A stretch of DNA of 46,417 bases from an uncultured candidate division WPS-2 bacterium (GTDB taxonomy: Bacteria > Vulcanimicrobiota > Vulcanimicrobiia > Vulcanimicrobiales > Vulcanimicrobiaceae), in assembly GCA_937910425.1 (NCBI GenBank), contig CALEOJ010000252.1, positions 1-46,417 on the forward strand, given 5' to 3'. A program made the translations under genes and the position numbers. Below, piece by piece: positions 26,720 through 35,982 of this stretch; position 1 is the first letter of the stretch, and every line of letters starts with the position of its first letter. The notes beneath the pieces were generated by a model. That model saw only the letters and a program-made list of their open reading frames with translations. It did not search any database and was not told the origin of the DNA.

Positions 26720-27826
26720 ATGACCACGAACGCTACGATTCCACAGACTCTCGCAGTTCCGCCCACGACGGGCGGGGCTGCGGTCACGATGAAGGCGCTC
26801 GTCTATCTCGGCGACGGGAAGAAGGGCTACGAGGACCGGCCGAAGCCGAGGATCTCGGCACCCACCGACGCGATCGTCAAGATCACGAAGACGACGATCT
26901 GCGGCACGGATTTGCACATCCTCAAGGGCGACATGCCGGGTGTTGAACCCGGGCGGATTCTCGGACACGAGGGCGTCGGCGTCATCGACGAAGTCGGGTC
27001 AGGCGTGACCGCTTTCGAGCGCGGAGATCGCGTCGTGATATCCTGCGTGACGGCGGATGGCACGTGCGTCTACTGTCGCAAGCTCATGTTCTCGCACTGC
27101 GTGAACGGCGGGTGGATCCTCGGCAACACGATCGACGGCACCCAAGCCGAGTTCGTCCGCATCCCGTACGCGGATACGAGTCTCTATCCGATTCTCGATG
27201 GCGAGGACGAAGAGCCGCTGGTCATGTGCAGCGATATTTTGCCGACCGGTTTCGAGTGCGGCGTCCTCAACGGTCAGGTCACGCCGGGGAGCACGGTAGC
27301 GATCGTCGGATCGGGGCCGGTCGGGCTCGCTGCGTTGCTCACCGCCCAGTTCTACTCGCCCGCCGAGATCATCATGATCGATCTGGACGACAAGCGCCTC
27401 GCGGTTGCGACGAGCTTCGGCGCAACGCACGTCATCAACAGCCGTGACGGCAACGCCGTCGAGGCGGTACTGAAGATCACCGGCAAAGACGGCGTCGACA
27501 CCGCCATCGAGGCGGTCGGCATTCCGGCCACGTTCGAGCTTTGCGGACAACTCGTCGGGCCCGGCGGGCACATCGCCAACATCGGCGTGCACGGGAAGCC
27601 GGTTTCGCTCCATCTCGAGCAGCTCTGGGACCGAAACATCAGCATCACGACGCGGCTGGTCGACACCGTCAGTACGCCCATGCTCCTCAAGCTCGTGCGC
27701 GCGCACAAAATCGATCCCAAACGCCTCATCACGCACCACTTCAAGCTCTTGAACATCATCGATGCGTACGACGCGTTCGCAGATGCGGCGAAGAGCGGAG
27801 CGCTGAAGGTTCTCATCGAGGCGTAG
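26720..27826 (+). CDS. Zinc-dependent alcohol dehydrogenase family protein
   Basis: ICGTDLHILKGDMPGVEPGRILGHEGVGVIDEVGSGV; VAIVGSGPVGLAALLTAQ. Confidence 0.93.
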   Translation: MTTNATIPQTLAVPPTTGGAAVTMKALVYLGDGKKGYEDRPKPRISAPTDAIVKITKTTICGTDLHILKGDMPGVEPGRILGHEGVGVIDEVGSGVTAFERGDRVVISCVTADGTCVYCRKLMFSHCVNGGWILGNTIDGTQAEFVRIPYADTSLYPILDGEDEEPLVMCSDILPTGFECGVLNGQVTPGSTVAIVGSGPVGLAALLTAQFYSPAEIIMIDLDDKRLAVATSFGATHVINSRDGNAVEAVLKITGKDGVDTAIEAVGIPATFELCGQLVGPGGHIANIGVHGKPVSLHLEQLWDRNISITTRLVDTVSTPMLLKLVRAHKIDPKRLITHHFKLLNIIDAYDAFADAAKSGALKVLIEA

Positions 27827-27830
27827 CGAC

Positions 27831-27865
27831 CGAATCGCCAGGTCCGATCTGCTGCAGACAACAAG
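27831..27865. repeat. Direct repeat copy B (35 bp)
   Basis: CGAATCGCCAGGTCCGATCTGCTGCAGACAACAAG; antisense encodes MLSAADRTWRFG versus MMSAADRTWRFD in copy A. Confidence 0.8.
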
Positions 27866-27998
27866 ACTCAACGCCGATCGGGGTGCGGCTTGAAGTTCGG
27901 ATCCCAAGTAGAAACTCGCGCCGCTTACAAGGGAGGGAACGAGCGCCTCGCTCGATAAGTCGCTGACGCTCGCACGGCCTGGGGGTAGGGAGGCGAAC

Positions 27999-29531
27999 AT
28001 GCAATATACGCGCGGGAACGTCTGGGAACTCGGCGGCGACTGGGCAGACCCGATCTTATGGTACGCGCGCGGCGTGGCAGCGATGAAGGCGCGGAAACTT
28101 GCCGAACCGACAAGCTGGCGCTTCTACGGCGCGATCCACGGCATCGATCCGGGCCTCTGGCAGCAACTCGGCTATTTGAGTTTGTCCGACCCGATGCCGA
28201 GTAACGCCGACGTTCAGCGTTTTTGGAAGCAGTGTCAGCACGGCAGCTGGTATTTCTTGCCGTGGCATCGCGGTTATGTCCTCGCCTTCGAGGCGAACAT
28301 CCGCGCGATCGTGACCAAGCTGGGTGGACCGGCGGACTGGGCGTTGCCGTACTGGAATTATTTCAAGCCCAACCAATATCCGTTGCCGCCGGCCTTCGCC
28401 TCACCGAACTGGCCCGACGGACAGGGTGACAATCCGCTCTTCGTCCAGCAACGGTATGGACCGCAGAGCGACGGCAACGTGTATGTGCCCGTCGACCAGA
28501 TCAACCTCGATGCGATGACCGATCCTGATTTCACCGGGGTCGCGAGCGGTGGCAGCCCCGGCTTCGGCGGCGTCGACACGGGATTCGAGCATGGAGGACC
28601 CGTCCACGGCGGTATCGAGTCGCAGCCGCATGACAACGTGCACGGTCTGGTCGGGGGAGGCGATCCGGACAATCCACAGCTTCCGGGCCTGATGTCCGAT
28701 CCAGACACGGCCGGGCTCGATCCGATCTTCTGGTTGCATCATGCCAATATCGACCGGCTGTGGGAGGTATGGCAGCAGAACCCTCCGGCCAATGTCGACC
28801 CGACTGATCCCAACTGGATCAACGGTCCCGGTAACATCGGCGAGCGCGTCTTTTCGATGCCGATGCCGAACGGCAATCCGTGGGACTATATACCCGGTGA
28901 TATGGCTGATCTCGGGAAGCTCGACTATACCTATGACGATCTATCGCCTGCTGCGCCCGCGCAGCCGGGTCAAAGATTGCTGCAGTTCGGAGCGAGCCCC
29001 GAAGTGGTAAAGGCGATACAAGGAGCTGGTGCCGTGCCGAGCGGGAAAAACGTCGAACTCATGGGTGCAAATCAAGGGTCTCTCCGAATCAGCGGCGGCG
29101 AAGCCGGCACCTCCGTTCAGCTCGACACAGGCGTGCGCCGCAAGGTCACTGCGAGCTTTGCCGCGGCCGCAGAGGCGACCGAGCCCGACCGCGTTTTCCT
29201 CAACCTGGAAAATGTCCGCGGGCTCGCCGACTCCACAGCGTTTCAGGTGTACGTCGGCCTGCCCCAGGGCGCGAACCCCGCCGATCATCCCGAACTACGG
29301 GCGGGCAGCGTTGCGCTGTTCGGCGTGCGCAAGGCGAGTCTGACCGATGACGAACATGCGGGGAAAGGCCTGACCTTCGTGTTGGAAATCACCAAGATCG
29401 TCGACGCGCTGCACCTCGGCAACGCGTTCGACGTCGGCGCGCTCGACGTTCGAATCGTGCCGGTGAGGCCCGTTCCCGAAAATGCGCAAATCACCATCGG
29501 GCGTGTCAGCATCTTCCGCCAAGGTCGCTGA
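27999..29531 (+). CDS. Tyrosinase / polyphenol oxidase family protein with PPO-like C-terminal domain
   Basis: CuA: IHGID, CQHGSWYFLPWHRGYVLAFE; CuB: HDNVHGLVGGGD, LDPIFWLHHANIDRLWEVW; C-terminal FQVYVGLPQGA...VTIGRVSIF-like domain. Confidence 0.93.
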   Translation: MQYTRGNVWELGGDWADPILWYARGVAAMKARKLAEPTSWRFYGAIHGIDPGLWQQLGYLSLSDPMPSNADVQRFWKQCQHGSWYFLPWHRGYVLAFEANIRAIVTKLGGPADWALPYWNYFKPNQYPLPPAFASPNWPDGQGDNPLFVQQRYGPQSDGNVYVPVDQINLDAMTDPDFTGVASGGSPGFGGVDTGFEHGGPVHGGIESQPHDNVHGLVGGGDPDNPQLPGLMSDPDTAGLDPIFWLHHANIDRLWEVWQQNPPANVDPTDPNWINGPGNIGERVFSMPMPNGNPWDYIPGDMADLGKLDYTYDDLSPAAPAQPGQRLLQFGASPEVVKAIQGAGAVPSGKNVELMGANQGSLRISGGEAGTSVQLDTGVRRKVTASFAAAAEATEPDRVFLNLENVRGLADSTAFQVYVGLPQGANPADHPELRAGSVALFGVRKASLTDDEHAGKGLTFVLEITKIVDALHLGNAFDVGALDVRIVPVRPVPENAQITIGRVSIFRQGR

Positions 29532-29543
29532 ACAGGTTCCCCG

Positions 29544-30326
29544 ATGACACCCGCCGTCCGTGAGCGCTTGCAGGTCCGTGCGCCCCTGCTGTTGATCAGC
29601 GCGGCCGCGTGGACACTGCTCGTGGTCGAGCCGGGCGGCATGACAATGCCTGTCTACTGCTCAGCTGCGCCGGGGGCAATGCCGCCTGCATCGCTCGACC
29701 TGCTGTTGGCGCTCAACCCGCCCGCATCACTAGCGGCGGGCTGGGCACTGATGCTGGCAGCCATGATGGTGCCGCTGCTGATCGCGCCTGTGCGCCATAT
29801 CCGTGATCGCAGCTTCGCCCAGCGGCGTATCCGCGCCATCGTGCTCTTCGTAGCAATGTATGGCGCGATCTGGATGGCGGCCGGCGTCATGCTGCTAGCA
29901 TTCGCGCTGGCGGTTCGGCTGGTCGTTCCTGGATCGTCGGTGCCGGTGGCGCTGGCGCTGGCGGCGATGATCGCGCTTGTCTGGCAGCTTTCACCCGTCA
30001 AACAGCGGTGTCTCAATCGTTGCCATGCCCAGCCCGCACTAGCAGCCTTCGGTCCCGCGGCGGATATCGGCGCGCTTCGGTTCGGGTTGACGCACGGGAT
30101 CTGGTGCGTCGGCTCGTGTTGGGTTCTGATGCTGCTGCCCATGCTGGTTTCGGGCGGGCACGTCGCTGCGATGGCCGCTGTGGCGCTGTGGCTCTTCGCC
30201 GAACGGCTCGACTCGCCGATGCCGCCGCGCTGGCGCTTCCGCGTCCCGGGTAAGGCGGTGCGAATAGCGATCGCGCAAGCGCAGATGCCGCTGCACCAGT
30301 TCACGCGGCCGCAGGCGGCGAAATAA
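29544..30326 (+). CDS. DUF2182-like metal-binding integral membrane protein
   Basis: Polytopic; QLSPVKQRCLNRCHAQ and FGLTHGIWCVGSCWVLMLLPMLVSGG Cys/His motifs typical of DUF2182. Confidence 0.8.
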   Translation: MTPAVRERLQVRAPLLLISAAAWTLLVVEPGGMTMPVYCSAAPGAMPPASLDLLLALNPPASLAAGWALMLAAMMVPLLIAPVRHIRDRSFAQRRIRAIVLFVAMYGAIWMAAGVMLLAFALAVRLVVPGSSVPVALALAAMIALVWQLSPVKQRCLNRCHAQPALAAFGPAADIGALRFGLTHGIWCVGSCWVLMLLPMLVSGGHVAAMAAVALWLFAERLDSPMPPRWRFRVPGKAVRIAIAQAQMPLHQFTRPQAAK

Positions 30327-30357
30327 AGCGTCGCCATTACCCCCGACGACGCGCATG

Positions 30358-31122
30358 TTACTTTTTGGGACGCCGCGCGGCCACGGCTTTCCAGTGCTCC
30401 TCCGACATCCACGCCTCCGCGAACAGCGAGGCCTCGTTCTCGAGACATTCATCGTCGTCGCGGCGCGGTGCGTCGACCATGCGCTTGATGGTTCGTACGG
30501 CGAGCGCGGAGTTGTCGGCGATCGTTGCGGCGAGCTCGATCGCCGTGTCCAGGGCGCGTCCGTCGTCCGCCAGCCGGTCGACCAATCCCCAGCGCAGCGC
30601 GTCTTCCGCGCCGAAGCGCTCCCCCGTCGCGAGCAACATCAATGCGCGCGAGCGTGGCATGACCTCGCGTAGCCGAGTTGCGCCGCGCCAGGCAGGCGTG
30701 ATCCCCAGCTTCACCTGAAAGAAGCCGAACCGGGCGCCGCGTACCGCGACCCGAATGTCGGCGGCGAGCGCGAACTCGAGTCCGCCGCCGTACGCATCGC
30801 CGTTCATCGCCGCGATCACGATAACGGGTGAGCGTCGCGCCGCGCGGCTGACCCGCTGCATGCGCAGCGACATCGCGATCGCCGCTTCCCGCGTCCTGAT
30901 CTCACCGAACTCGTCGAGGTCCCCGCCCGAGCAAAAGGTACGCTCACCGGCGCCCGTGACGATCAAGCACGAGCAAGCATCCGCTTCCGCCTCGGCGAGG
31001 ATTCGGCCGATCTCGTCGATGGTCGCGAGGCTCAGGGCATTGTGGACCGCGGGGCGGTTCAGGGTCGCGATGCGGATCCCCGGCTGGCCGGTCACGATCA
31101 CCGGCGGAACTTCATGCGTCAC
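30358..31122 (-). CDS. Enoyl-CoA hydratase/isomerase family protein
   Basis: GTG start; IATLNRPAVHNALSLATIDEI; AGERTFCSGGDLDEFGE; AAMNGDAYGGGLEFALAADIRVA. Track ORF extending to 32592 is antisense read-through. Confidence 0.9.
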   Translation of the reverse strand: MTHEVPPVIVTGQPGIRIATLNRPAVHNALSLATIDEIGRILAEAEADACSCLIVTGAGERTFCSGGDLDEFGEIRTREAAIAMSLRMQRVSRAARRSPVIVIAAMNGDAYGGGLEFALAADIRVAVRGARFGFFQVKLGITPAWRGATRLREVMPRSRALMLLATGERFGAEDALRWGLVDRLADDGRALDTAIELAATIADNSALAVRTIKRMVDAPRRDDDECLENEASLFAEAWMSEEHWKAVAARRPKK

Positions 31123-31203
31123 AGCTCTTGCCTCCGGTAGAAATTTTTTGTATGTTGCTTTTACCTCGGCCGGTCCCTCCAGCCGGCGCAAGGAGCATCC
31201 CTG

Positions 31204-32796
31204 GTGGCCATCGACCCGAACGAGCGGGCGACCCCGTCCGGAATCCCGCGTAAGGCATCGTACCTCGCGTCCGATTGGCACCCCGACGACGCCGGCGCTG
31301 ATGCTGCGCCCGGAGCGTACCCCTTCACGCGCGGCGTCGCGCCCGACGGTTACCGTCGCAAGCTCTGGACGATGCGCCAGTATTCGGGCTTCGGCACCGC
31401 CGCCGAGTCGAACCAGCGATATCGGTATCTGCTCGACCGCGGTCAGACGGGACTGAGCGTCGCGCTCGACCTTCCGACCCAGCTCGGCTACGATTCGGAC
31501 GATCCGCGGGCCGAAGAAGAGGTCGGCCGCGTCGGCGTCGCCATCGACAGCTTGGCCGACATCGAGACGCTGTTCGACGGAATTCGATTGGACGGCATCA
31601 CGACGTCGTTCACGATCAACGCGACCGCGAGCGTGCTCCTCGCGATGTACGTCGCGCTCGCGAAGAAGCAAGGCAGCAGCCTCGCTCGCATCTCGGGGAC
31701 GATTCAGAACGACATCCTCAAGGAATACGTCTCGCGCGGGACGTGGATCTATCCCGTGGAGCCGTCGCTGCGGCTGATCGTCGACACGATCGAGTACTGC
31801 TCGACGGAGGTGCCTCGCTTCAACGCGATCAGCGTCGCCGGCGCGCACTTTCGCGACGCCGGGGCGACGGCGGTTCAGGAGCTGGCGTTCACGCTCGCCG
31901 ACGGCATCGCGTACGCGCAGCGCTGCGTGGAACGCGGCCTCGACGTCGATTCCTTCGCGAAGAACATCAGTTTTTTCTTCTATACTCACAGCGACTTTTT
32001 CGAGGAGATCGCGAAATACCGGGCTGCCCGCCGGATTTGGGCGCGCACGATGCGGGAGCGTTTCGGCGCCGTGCAGGAGCGCTCGCTGCATTTTCGGTTC
32101 GGCCTCGTCTGCGGCGGCAGCACGCTCCAGGCTGCGCAGCCGATGAACAATGCGATCCGCGTCGCGTACCAAGCGATGTCGTCGGTGCTCGGCGGCGCGA
32201 CGTCGATCTTCACCGCCGCATGGGACGAACCGTTCGCGATCCCGACCGAGGAGAGCGCGGAGCTGGCGCTGCGCACCCAACAGATCCTCGCGTACGAGAC
32301 GGGCGTCCCGGACGTCGCCGATCCGCTCGGCGGCTCGTACTATGTCGAAGCGCTCACCGACGCCACCGAACGCGAAGTGCTCCGGCTGCTCGACGAGATC
32401 GACGCGCAAGGTGGCATGGTCCGCTGCATCGAGGACGGAATCGTGCAGCAGATGATCGCCGACGAAGCGTACCGGAAGCAGCATCGCCTCGAGCGAGGCG
32501 ACGACGTCGTCGTCGGCGTGAATCGCTTTCAGACGCAGCAGCAGCGAGAGCTCACGCTGTTTTCGCTCGACGAGGGACTGCAGCGCACGCAACTGGAGCG
32601 CTTGCGAGCGGTGCGAGCCGCGCGCGATCCTGTGGCCGCCGAGCGCGCGCTCGAGCGGCTGCGCGAGGTGCTAAATTCCGAGTGCAATTGCATGCCGGTC
32701 CTCATCGAGGCCGCGGAGGCGTACTGCACGATCGGTGAGATGTGCGGGATCATGCGGTCGGTCTTCGGAGAGTTCCGCGAACCGATCGTCGTCTGA
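31204..32796 (+). CDS. Methylmalonyl-CoA mutase-family large (substrate-binding) subunit, split type
   Basis: WTMRQYSGFGTAAESNQRYRYLL, SVALDLPTQLGYDSDDP, GTIQNDILKEYVSRGTWIYPVEPSLR, SISGAHFRDAGA-like region. Confidence 0.92.
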   Translation: MAIDPNERATPSGIPRKASYLASDWHPDDAGADAAPGAYPFTRGVAPDGYRRKLWTMRQYSGFGTAAESNQRYRYLLDRGQTGLSVALDLPTQLGYDSDDPRAEEEVGRVGVAIDSLADIETLFDGIRLDGITTSFTINATASVLLAMYVALAKKQGSSLARISGTIQNDILKEYVSRGTWIYPVEPSLRLIVDTIEYCSTEVPRFNAISVAGAHFRDAGATAVQELAFTLADGIAYAQRCVERGLDVDSFAKNISFFFYTHSDFFEEIAKYRAARRIWARTMRERFGAVQERSLHFRFGLVCGGSTLQAAQPMNNAIRVAYQAMSSVLGGATSIFTAAWDEPFAIPTEESAELALRTQQILAYETGVPDVADPLGGSYYVEALTDATEREVLRLLDEIDAQGGMVRCIEDGIVQQMIADEAYRKQHRLERGDDVVVGVNRFQTQQQRELTLFSLDEGLQRTQLERLRAVRAARDPVAAERALERLREVLNSECNCMPVLIEAAEAYCTIGEMCGIMRSVFGEFREPIVV

Positions 32797-33185
32797 TGCG
32801 CGTCATCGTCGCGAAACCCGGCCTGGACGGGCACGACCGGGGCGCGAAGATCATCGCCCGCGCGCTGATGGAGGCGGGGATGGAAGTGATCTACACCGGG
32901 CTGCGTCAGACGCCCGAGCAGATCGTGAGCGCCGCGATCCAAGAGGACGCCGACGCGATCGGCCTCAGCATTCTCTCGGGCGCGCACGTGGGGCTCACGC
33001 GCAAGATCGTCACGCAGCTTCGTGAACGGGGGTCGGACGACATCGCGGTGCTCGTCGGGGGCGCGATCCCGCCCGCCGACGTCGCGGTGCTGCGCGAGGC
33101 GGGCGCGGTCGAGGTCTTCCCGACGGGCGCGCTGCTCGCCGACGTCGTGTCGGCATTCCGGCGTCATGGCGAACGCCGCGCATGA
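32796..33185 (+). CDS. Methylmalonyl-CoA mutase-family cobalamin-binding small subunit
   Basis: RVIVAKPGLDGHDRGAKIIARALMEAGMEVIYTGLRQTPEQI (DxHxxG B12 motif), GLSILSGAH. Confidence 0.93.
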   Translation: MRVIVAKPGLDGHDRGAKIIARALMEAGMEVIYTGLRQTPEQIVSAAIQEDADAIGLSILSGAHVGLTRKIVTQLRERGSDDIAVLVGGAIPPADVAVLREAGAVEVFPTGALLADVVSAFRRHGERRA

Positions 33186-33865
33186 AAACTCGGTTGGGCG
33201 TGCTGCCGGTGGACTCGTCGTCGCTGTCCAGGCGCGTCCTCGCACAACTGCGCGATCGGATCATCGGGGGAGCCGTCCCCAGCGGCACATGGCTGCGGCT
33301 CGCCGACCTCGCGAGCGAACTCGGGACGAGCATCACGCCCGTGCGCTCGGCGCTGGCGGAACTCGAAACGCAGGGCCTCGTCGATGTCGCGAAAGCGCGC
33401 GGCTACCGCGTCATCCCGCCGACCGATGCCGACATTCGCGATGCCTACCTCGTCGTGGGATTTCTCTCGGGCGAGCTGAGCGCTCGCGCCGCAGCGCAGG
33501 CAGACGACGCCTTCGTCGAGCACGTTAAGGCGCTCGCCCGTGCCGTCGTCGTCGCGTCTCGGTCGGGTTCCGCCGCAGAGGTGGACGCCGCGAATTGGGC
33601 GTTCCACCGCACGATCAACCTTCGGGCCGGCGCTCCACGCCTCGCCCGCCTGCTGCGCGGGGTGACGCACAGCGTGCCGCACGACTTTCACCGGATCGTC
33701 GGCGGCTGGACGAACGTCGCGATCAAGCACCACCGCGAGCTCGTGCGCGCGCTCGCGGCTCGCGATCCCGTGCAAGCACGGGAGGTGGCCCTGAAGCACG
33801 TCGCACTCGGGTGTACCCACCTGCTTCGTCATCTGACAGACGTGCGGAAGGCCGAACGCGGCTGA
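33182..33865 (+). CDS. GntR-family (FadR/FCD-type) transcriptional regulator
   Basis: LSRRVLAQLRDRIIGGAVPSGTWLRLADLASELGTSITPVRSALAELETQGLVDVAKARGYRV; FCD-like C-terminus. Confidence 0.9.
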   Translation: MKTRLGVLPVDSSSLSRRVLAQLRDRIIGGAVPSGTWLRLADLASELGTSITPVRSALAELETQGLVDVAKARGYRVIPPTDADIRDAYLVVGFLSGELSARAAAQADDAFVEHVKALARAVVVASRSGSAAEVDAANWAFHRTINLRAGAPRLARLLRGVTHSVPHDFHRIVGGWTNVAIKHHRELVRALAARDPVQAREVALKHVALGCTHLLRHLTDVRKAERG

Positions 33866-33907
33866 CCGGACGCAGGTCGCTCCAACGTCACTTCGAGGAG
33901 ATCGTCT

Positions 33908-35107
33908 ATGAGGCTCATATTGCTCAGTCGCGCCGTCGCCGGCGCCGTCGCGGTCGCCGTGCTCGGATGGGCGGCTCCTGCGCCGATCGCCGCTGCCGAC
34001 CAGCCTCCGATCGTCATCGGCGCAACGATCTCGGAGACCGGCAGCTACGCCGTCGACGCGAAGTACGCGCTCGAGGGGTACCAGCTGTGGATCAAGGAGC
34101 AGAACGCGAAAGGCGGCCTGCTCGGCCGCAAGATCGAGCTGAAAACGTACGATGACGCGAGCGATCCGGCGACGGCGGTGAACCTCTACGAACGCCTGAT
34201 CGATCAAGACCACGTCGACGTCATCGTCGGTCCGTATTCGAGCGCGATCACGGCCGCTGTGGCGAACGTCGCCGAGAAGCACAAGATGCCGATGATCTCG
34301 CCCGAAGTCTCCGCCGCCGCGCCTTTCAAACGTGGCCTGCGCTACCTCTTCATGGGGATCGCGCAGTCGACGCATTACGTGGAAGGTGTCATCGCCTTGG
34401 CGAAAGCCAACGGCTACAAGCGGATCGCGGTCACCGGCGAAGACAGCGCCTTTCCGCGCTCGATCGCCGGCGCGCTACCCGACTTGGCGAAGGCTGCCGG
34501 ATTGGACATCGTGTACTCCGAGCTCTATCCGCACAATGCGTCCGACTACTCAGCCGTCACGCAGAAGATCAAACAGGCCAACGCTGACGCGCTGTTCTCG
34601 ATCTCCTACTTTCCCGACGCGATCGGTATGCTGCGCGCGCTCAAATCGGCAAACGTGCCGCTGAAGCTCGTGTACTTCGCGGTCGGACCGTCCGAGCCGA
34701 ACTTCGGCAAGGAGGCCGGCAAGGATGCCGACGGCGTGCTCGCCACGACGAACTGGAGCGCGAACCTGAAGACGCCGAACAACGGTGAGTTCGCGCGGGA
34801 CTTCGCCGCAACGTACCACAGCGCGCCGGACTACCATGCCGCCGCGAACTACTCGGCCCTCGAAGTGCTCGGTGCGGCGATCGCCCGCGTGAAGTCGCTC
34901 GACCAGGAAAAACTGCGCGATCAGTTCGCGAACACGAAGATGCAAACGGTGATGGGAAGCTACGAAGTCGACCCTGCGACTGGACTGCAGCTCGGCTACA
35001 CCTCGCTCACGCTGCAGTGGCAGGGCGGGAAGCAGTACATCGTCGCGCCCCCGGCGATGGCGGAGCGGAAGCCGATCGCGCCGTTCCCTGCGTGGTCGGC
35101 GCACTGA
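33908..35107 (+). CDS. Branched-chain amino acid-type ABC transporter substrate-binding protein
   Basis: Signal peptide; PIVIGATISETGSYAVDAKYALEGYQLWIKEQNAKGGLLGRKIELKTYDDASDPATAVNLYERLI. Confidence 0.92.
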   Translation: MRLILLSRAVAGAVAVAVLGWAAPAPIAAADQPPIVIGATISETGSYAVDAKYALEGYQLWIKEQNAKGGLLGRKIELKTYDDASDPATAVNLYERLIDQDHVDVIVGPYSSAITAAVANVAEKHKMPMISPEVSAAAPFKRGLRYLFMGIAQSTHYVEGVIALAKANGYKRIAVTGEDSAFPRSIAGALPDLAKAAGLDIVYSELYPHNASDYSAVTQKIKQANADALFSISYFPDAIGMLRALKSANVPLKLVYFAVGPSEPNFGKEAGKDADGVLATTNWSANLKTPNNGEFARDFAATYHSAPDYHAAANYSALEVLGAAIARVKSLDQEKLRDQFANTKMQTVMGSYEVDPATGLQLGYTSLTLQWQGGKQYIVAPPAMAERKPIAPFPAWSAH

Positions 35108-35982
35108 TGCATCCGGAACTCGCCGCCCAGCTGACGGTCGACGGACTGTTGCTGGGGGGCGTGTTCGCCCTCGCCGCGCTCGGACTCAACGTCATCTTCG
35201 GCGTGACGCGGATCGTCAATCTGGCGCACGGCGAGATCATCGTCCTCGCCGCGCTGTGCGCCGCGGTTGTGTTTCAGCGCTTCGGCATAACGCCGATCGA
35301 GCTGCTGCCGGCCGAGTTCATCGCCGGCGCCCTGCTGGGCGCAATCCTCGAGCGGCTCGTGTTTCGCCGCCTGCCGCCCGATCCGGCCGGTGCGGAGACG
35401 ACGTCGCTGCTGCTCGCGTTCGGGGTCGCGTACTTCATCGTCGGCTTCTCGCTGGCGGTGTTCACCGGTGACTTCCGATCGGTGGCATATCTCACGTCGA
35501 GCTGGCAGCTCGGTCCGATCTCGGTCGGCCAGTCCCGGTTCGTCGCGTTCGTCGCCGCACTGGCGATCGCCGGCGCACTGGCCGTTCTGCTACGGTCCAC
35601 GGCGCTCGGCCGCGGGCTGCGCGCGGCCAGTCAAAACGTGGAAGGCGCGCGCGCCTGCGGGATCGATATCGGCCGGATGCGGACGATCAGCTTCGCGCTC
35701 GGCAGCGGCGTCGCGGCGGCCGCGGGCGGCCTGGTCAGCATGATCTATGCGGTGAACCCGGACTCAGGCTCGCAGCTGACGCTGCTCGCGTTCAGCGTCG
35801 TCGCGCTCGGCGGGCTCGGCAGCTACGCGGGGACGCTGATCGGCGCTGCGATCCTGGGCGTCGCCGTTTCCTTCGGGGGATTCTTGGGGAGTGCGCAGAT
35901 CGGCCAGCTCATTCCCTACGTCATCTTCATCGCGGTCCTGCTGTTCCGTCCGTCGGGGATCCTCGGGAAGAGCGCCACGTGA
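35107..35982 (+). CDS. LivH-type ABC transporter permease
   Basis: LLLGGVFALAALGLNVIFGVTRIVNLAHGEIIVLAA; VALGGLGSYAGTLIGAAILG. Confidence 0.92.
   Translation: MHPELAAQLTVDGLLLGGVFALAALGLNVIFGVTRIVNLAHGEIIVLAALCAAVVFQRFGITPIELLPAEFIAGALLGAILERLVFRRLPPDPAGAETTSLLLAFGVAYFIVGFSLAVFTGDFRSVAYLTSSWQLGPISVGQSRFVAFVAALAIAGALAVLLRSTALGRGLRAASQNVEGARACGIDIGRMRTISFALGSGVAAAAGGLVSMIYAVNPDSGSQLTLLAFSVVALGGLGSYAGTLIGAAILGVAVSFGGFLGSAQIGQLIPYVIFIAVLLFRPSGILGKSAT

Noticed and set aside
31123-32592. N-terminal extension of the 744-aa minus ORF over the mutase gene
   Set aside because: Only the 30358-31122 part is a real enoyl-CoA hydratase; the rest is antisense to the methylmalonyl-CoA mutase
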